DNA of 8,495 nt from NCBI GenBank assembly GCA_023259575.1, contig JALRHN010000091.1, forward strand, positions 1 through 8,495. The letters run 5' to 3'. The notes under the pieces were generated by a model. That model saw only the letters and a program-made list of their open reading frames with translations. It did no database searches and had not been told where the DNA came from. Shown here piece by piece: positions 6,787 through 8,495 of the stretch. The stretch is from Candidatus Kapaibacterium sp. Its GTDB lineage: Bacteria; Bacteroidota; Ignavibacteria; Kapaibacteriales; UBA961. The first letter of the stretch is position 1. Every line of letters starts with the position of its first letter. The position numbers were made by a program, and so were the translations under genes.

Positions 6787-7815
6787 ATGAATATCTCTTA
6801 TCAATCATTAAAAGAACTAGTTAATATTGATTCTCCAACAGGTTTTACAGAGCAAGCTGAAATATATACCATGAATCTCTTGAAGAGTTATGGATTATCT
6901 CCTTATCAAACTAAAAAAGGAGCAGTTATATGTAAGTTTGGAGAGAATCCTATCATTGCTTTAACTGCACATCTAGATACTCTTGGGGCAATTGTAACTG
7001 GTATTAAAGCAAATGGCACATTGACAATTTCTCCAATTGGAGGTTTAGGTTTAATTAGTTTTGAAGGTGGATATGTACGAATAAGAACATTAGAGGATAA
7101 AGTATATAGTGGCACTTTCTTATTAAATAATCCAGCTTCACATGCAAATAAGACTACTGATACTGCACTGAGATCAATTGAAAATATGCATATCAGATTA
7201 GATGAAGAAGTTACCAGCAAAAATGATGTATTAGCATTAGGTATTCAGGTAGGCGATTTTGTTTGTTTTGACCCAAGATATCAAGAATTAGAATCTGGTT
7301 ATATAAAATCTCGCTTTATGGATAATAAAGCTTCGTGTTTTGTTTTATTCGAGTTAGCACGATTACTTAAAGAGAAAAATATATCATTGCCTATAGAGTT
7401 TTACTTCAGTAATTACGAAGAAGTTGGTCATGGAGGTTCTAGCGGATTTTCTGAAAGTATACATGAATTACTAGTATTAGATATGGGTGTTGTAGGTGAC
7501 CAATGCGAAGGAAGTGAAACGCATTGCTCTATTTGTGCAAAAGACTCAACAGGACCTTATGACTATAATTTTAGGAAAGAATTAACTCTTTTGGCTAGAA
7601 CCAATAATATTCCTCATAAAGTTGATATCTATCCATTTTATGGGTCTGATGGATCTGCAGCATTAAGAGCAGGAAGAGACATAAAGGTGGGATTAATCGG
7701 GCCAGGTGTTTCAGCTTCTCATGGAGTAGAACGTACTCATAAAAAGGGCATCGAGGCAACTATTGCTTTGTGCATTGCATATTTGCAATCTCGTTTCCCA
7801 GATGCTGGGATTTGA
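6787..7815 (+). CDS. M42-family metallopeptidase (glutamyl aminopeptidase / endoglucanase-like)
   Basis: M42 enzymes are cytosolic, two-metal aminopeptidases that form large tetrahedral assemblies and trim peptides. The 342-residue protein has the full metal set by position: H62 and D64 in TAHLDTLG, the bridging D179 in FMDNKAS, general base E211 and ligand E212 in YEEVGHGGS, D232 in LDMG, and H318 in GVERTH. The opening LKELVNIDSPTGFT is the usual N-terminal helix of the family, which fixes the ATG at 6787; later methionines would delete it. The length matches the family (about 330-360). There is no signal peptide. There is no Shine-Dalgarno sequence, only an A-rich stretch (TTACAACA) before the start. 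The gene lies just 20 nt after the terminator T-tract, so its own promoter is hard to place. Exact substrate preference cannot be read from sequence. Confidence 0.93.
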   Translation: MNISYQSLKELVNIDSPTGFTEQAEIYTMNLLKSYGLSPYQTKKGAVICKFGENPIIALTAHLDTLGAIVTGIKANGTLTISPIGGLGLISFEGGYVRIRTLEDKVYSGTFLLNNPASHANKTTDTALRSIENMHIRLDEEVTSKNDVLALGIQVGDFVCFDPRYQELESGYIKSRFMDNKASCFVLFELARLLKEKNISLPIEFYFSNYEEVGHGGSSGFSESIHELLVLDMGVVGDQCEGSETHCSICAKDSTGPYDYNFRKELTLLARTNNIPHKVDIYPFYGSDGSAALRAGRDIKVGLIGPGVSASHGVERTHKKGIEATIALCIAYLQSRFPDAGI

Positions 7816-7818
7816 TTA

Positions 7819-7832
7819 TTCGCGCTTGCGAA
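7819..7832. repeat. Small hairpin just after the peptidase gene
   Basis: TTCGC (7819-7823) and GCGAA (7828-7832) form a 5-bp stem with a GCTT tetraloop, starting four bases after the peptidase stop codon. No T-run follows on the plus strand, so it is a poor intrinsic terminator. It shares the TTCGC/GCGAA core with the REP-like hairpin just downstream and may be a decayed copy of it. Confidence 0.4.
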
Positions 7833-7839
7833 AAGGATG

Positions 7840-7885
7840 TTGGGGCGAAAAATGATTGGGGCGAATTATGATTCGCCCGTTCGGG
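7840..7885. repeat. REP-like palindromic repeat upstream of the transposase relic
   Basis: The 10-base direct repeat TTGGGGCGAA occurs at 7840-7849 and 7856-7865. The second copy begins a perfect hairpin: GGGCGAAT (7859-7866), TATG loop, ATTCGCCC (7871-7878). It runs directly into CCCGTTCGGG (7876-7885), a short inverted repeat that looks like the hinge towards another GGGCGAA arm that is not present. GC content is far higher than in the surrounding sequence. Its position just before a RAYT relic is typical of REP elements, the palindromes recognised by these transposases. Confidence 0.65.
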
Positions 7886-7914
7886 ATTTAATATCTATGG
7901 AGTAAAGAGCTGCT

Positions 7915-8402
7915 ATGTCCTATAATCCTAATAAACACCATCGAAGGTCAATACGATTAAAAGGGTATGATAATTCGCAAGATGGATTATATTTTATAAC
8001 CATTTGTTGCAAAATAAGGCATGTATGTTTGCTAATATTACTTTAAGAGGTGAAAATCTAACACGAACATATTATTATGCCAAATCATATACATGGTATT
8101 ATTGAATTGGTGATTGAAAAAAATGTTCAGCCTTACGATGGAAAAATTATGCTTTGTATTTTGGAAAAAGTACAAAGTATCCTCTAGCTGTCAGATGCTC
8201 ACCGTCAAAAACAATAGGTCCGGATGTTAGGGGTTTTAAAATTGGTGTCACAAAATGGTTTCGTGGAAACAATGATATTGAAACCTATTGGCAAAACAAT
8301 TATTATGATATTATAATCCGAAATGAACAATCATATCAAAACATATCACCTTATATTATCAATAATCCTGTAAAGTGGTATTATAACAATGTAGCTAAAT
8401 AA
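7915..8402 (+). pseudogene. REP-associated tyrosine transposase (RAYT, Y1/IS200-like), decayed
   Basis: The ATG at 7915 (AAAGAG five bases upstream) starts MSYNPNKHHRRSIRLKGYD, then GLYFITICC, the standard N-terminus of this family. The frame stops at 8044-8046. Homology continues in another frame as QNKACMFANITLRGEN (from 8010), which is consistent with loss of a single C between TGC and CAA near 8010. The first frame then resumes at about 8065 with HEHIIMPNHIHGIIELV, which includes the H-x-H metal-binding motif of HUH enzymes. The roughly 30 residues expected between these two pieces are missing, so a deletion lies near 8058-8065. A third shift between about 8115 and 8154 leads to SPSKTIG, RGFKIGVTKWFR, YWQNNYYDIIIRNEQSYQNI and the YIINNP segment (probable catalytic tyrosine), ending at TAA 8400-8402. 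The product cannot be functional as read. Such proteins act on REP hairpins, and one lies directly upstream. Confidence 0.9.
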
Positions 8403-8495
8403 AGTTCATATGTATTTAAAACTCAATATAATTCCAATTGGTAATTATCATTGTATATAGTTTTTAAATCCTACATTTACATATTATCTACCAAT

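Noticed and set aside
8154..8402. An apparent separate 82-codon gene beginning with TTG.
   Set aside because: Its sequence is the C-terminal part of the RAYT transposase and the frame is open upstream of the TTG; it is a fragment of the pseudogene, not an independent gene.
8410..8460. A 16-codon reading frame containing NIIPIGNY, faintly like the start of the rRNA methyltransferase RsmI.
   Set aside because: It stops after 16 codons, has no ribosome site and the similarity is a few residues, well within chance in AT-rich DNA.
8437..8495. ATTGGTA at 8437-8443 inverted as TACCAAT at 8489-8495, possibly a terminal inverted repeat of the mobile element.
   Set aside because: Only 7 bp, low complexity, ends at the window edge, and RAYT/IS200-type elements do not have terminal inverted repeats.

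Overview
The window is AT-rich bacterial chromosome carrying mostly housekeeping genes. Three things suggest a member of the Bacteroidota/Chlorobiota group. Most starts lack a clear Shine-Dalgarno sequence, and rpsF is the marked exception. Three of the four main upstream regions contain an exact TAnnTTTG box, the -7 element described for Bacteroidota. The SDR-type threonine dehydrogenase and the REP-associated transposase relic are also common in that group. This placement is inference; no rRNA or other phylogenetic marker was compared.

Left end, minus strand (1-1174): the first 57 codons of a DUF255/YyaL-type thioredoxin-fold protein, cut by the window edge, lie downstream of and overlap by 11 nt an L-threonine 3-dehydrogenase-like SDR enzyme. 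A short intergenic region with a candidate promoter on each strand separates this pair from the plus-strand genes.

Centre, plus strand (1317-5689): a tightly packed operon encodes the bifunctional NAD(P)H-hydrate epimerase/dehydratase (nicotinamide cofactor repair), a COG2509-type FAD-dependent dehydrogenase, and the radical-SAM protein HemW (heme trafficking). The first two genes are 1 nt apart and the last two overlap by 8 nt. A redox or cofactor theme is plausible but is inferred only from the arrangement. Next comes a ribosomal pair, rpsF (S6) and rplI (L9), preceded by a hairpin leader and followed by a textbook intrinsic terminator. The rpsR (S18) gene that normally sits between them is absent.

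Right end (6787-8495): an M42-family metallopeptidase gene starts only about 20 nt after the terminator T-tract. It is followed by REP-like GGGCGAAT hairpins and a decayed REP-associated tyrosine transposase (RAYT) that can be read as one protein only across three frame changes and an internal deletion. The last 93 nt (8403-8495) are very AT-rich and hold nothing I can support. I found no tRNA, rRNA, CRISPR array or defence system. I do not see a clearly new biological system here; the most notable points are the S18-less rpsF-rplI pair with its leader hairpin, and the transposase and REP remnants.
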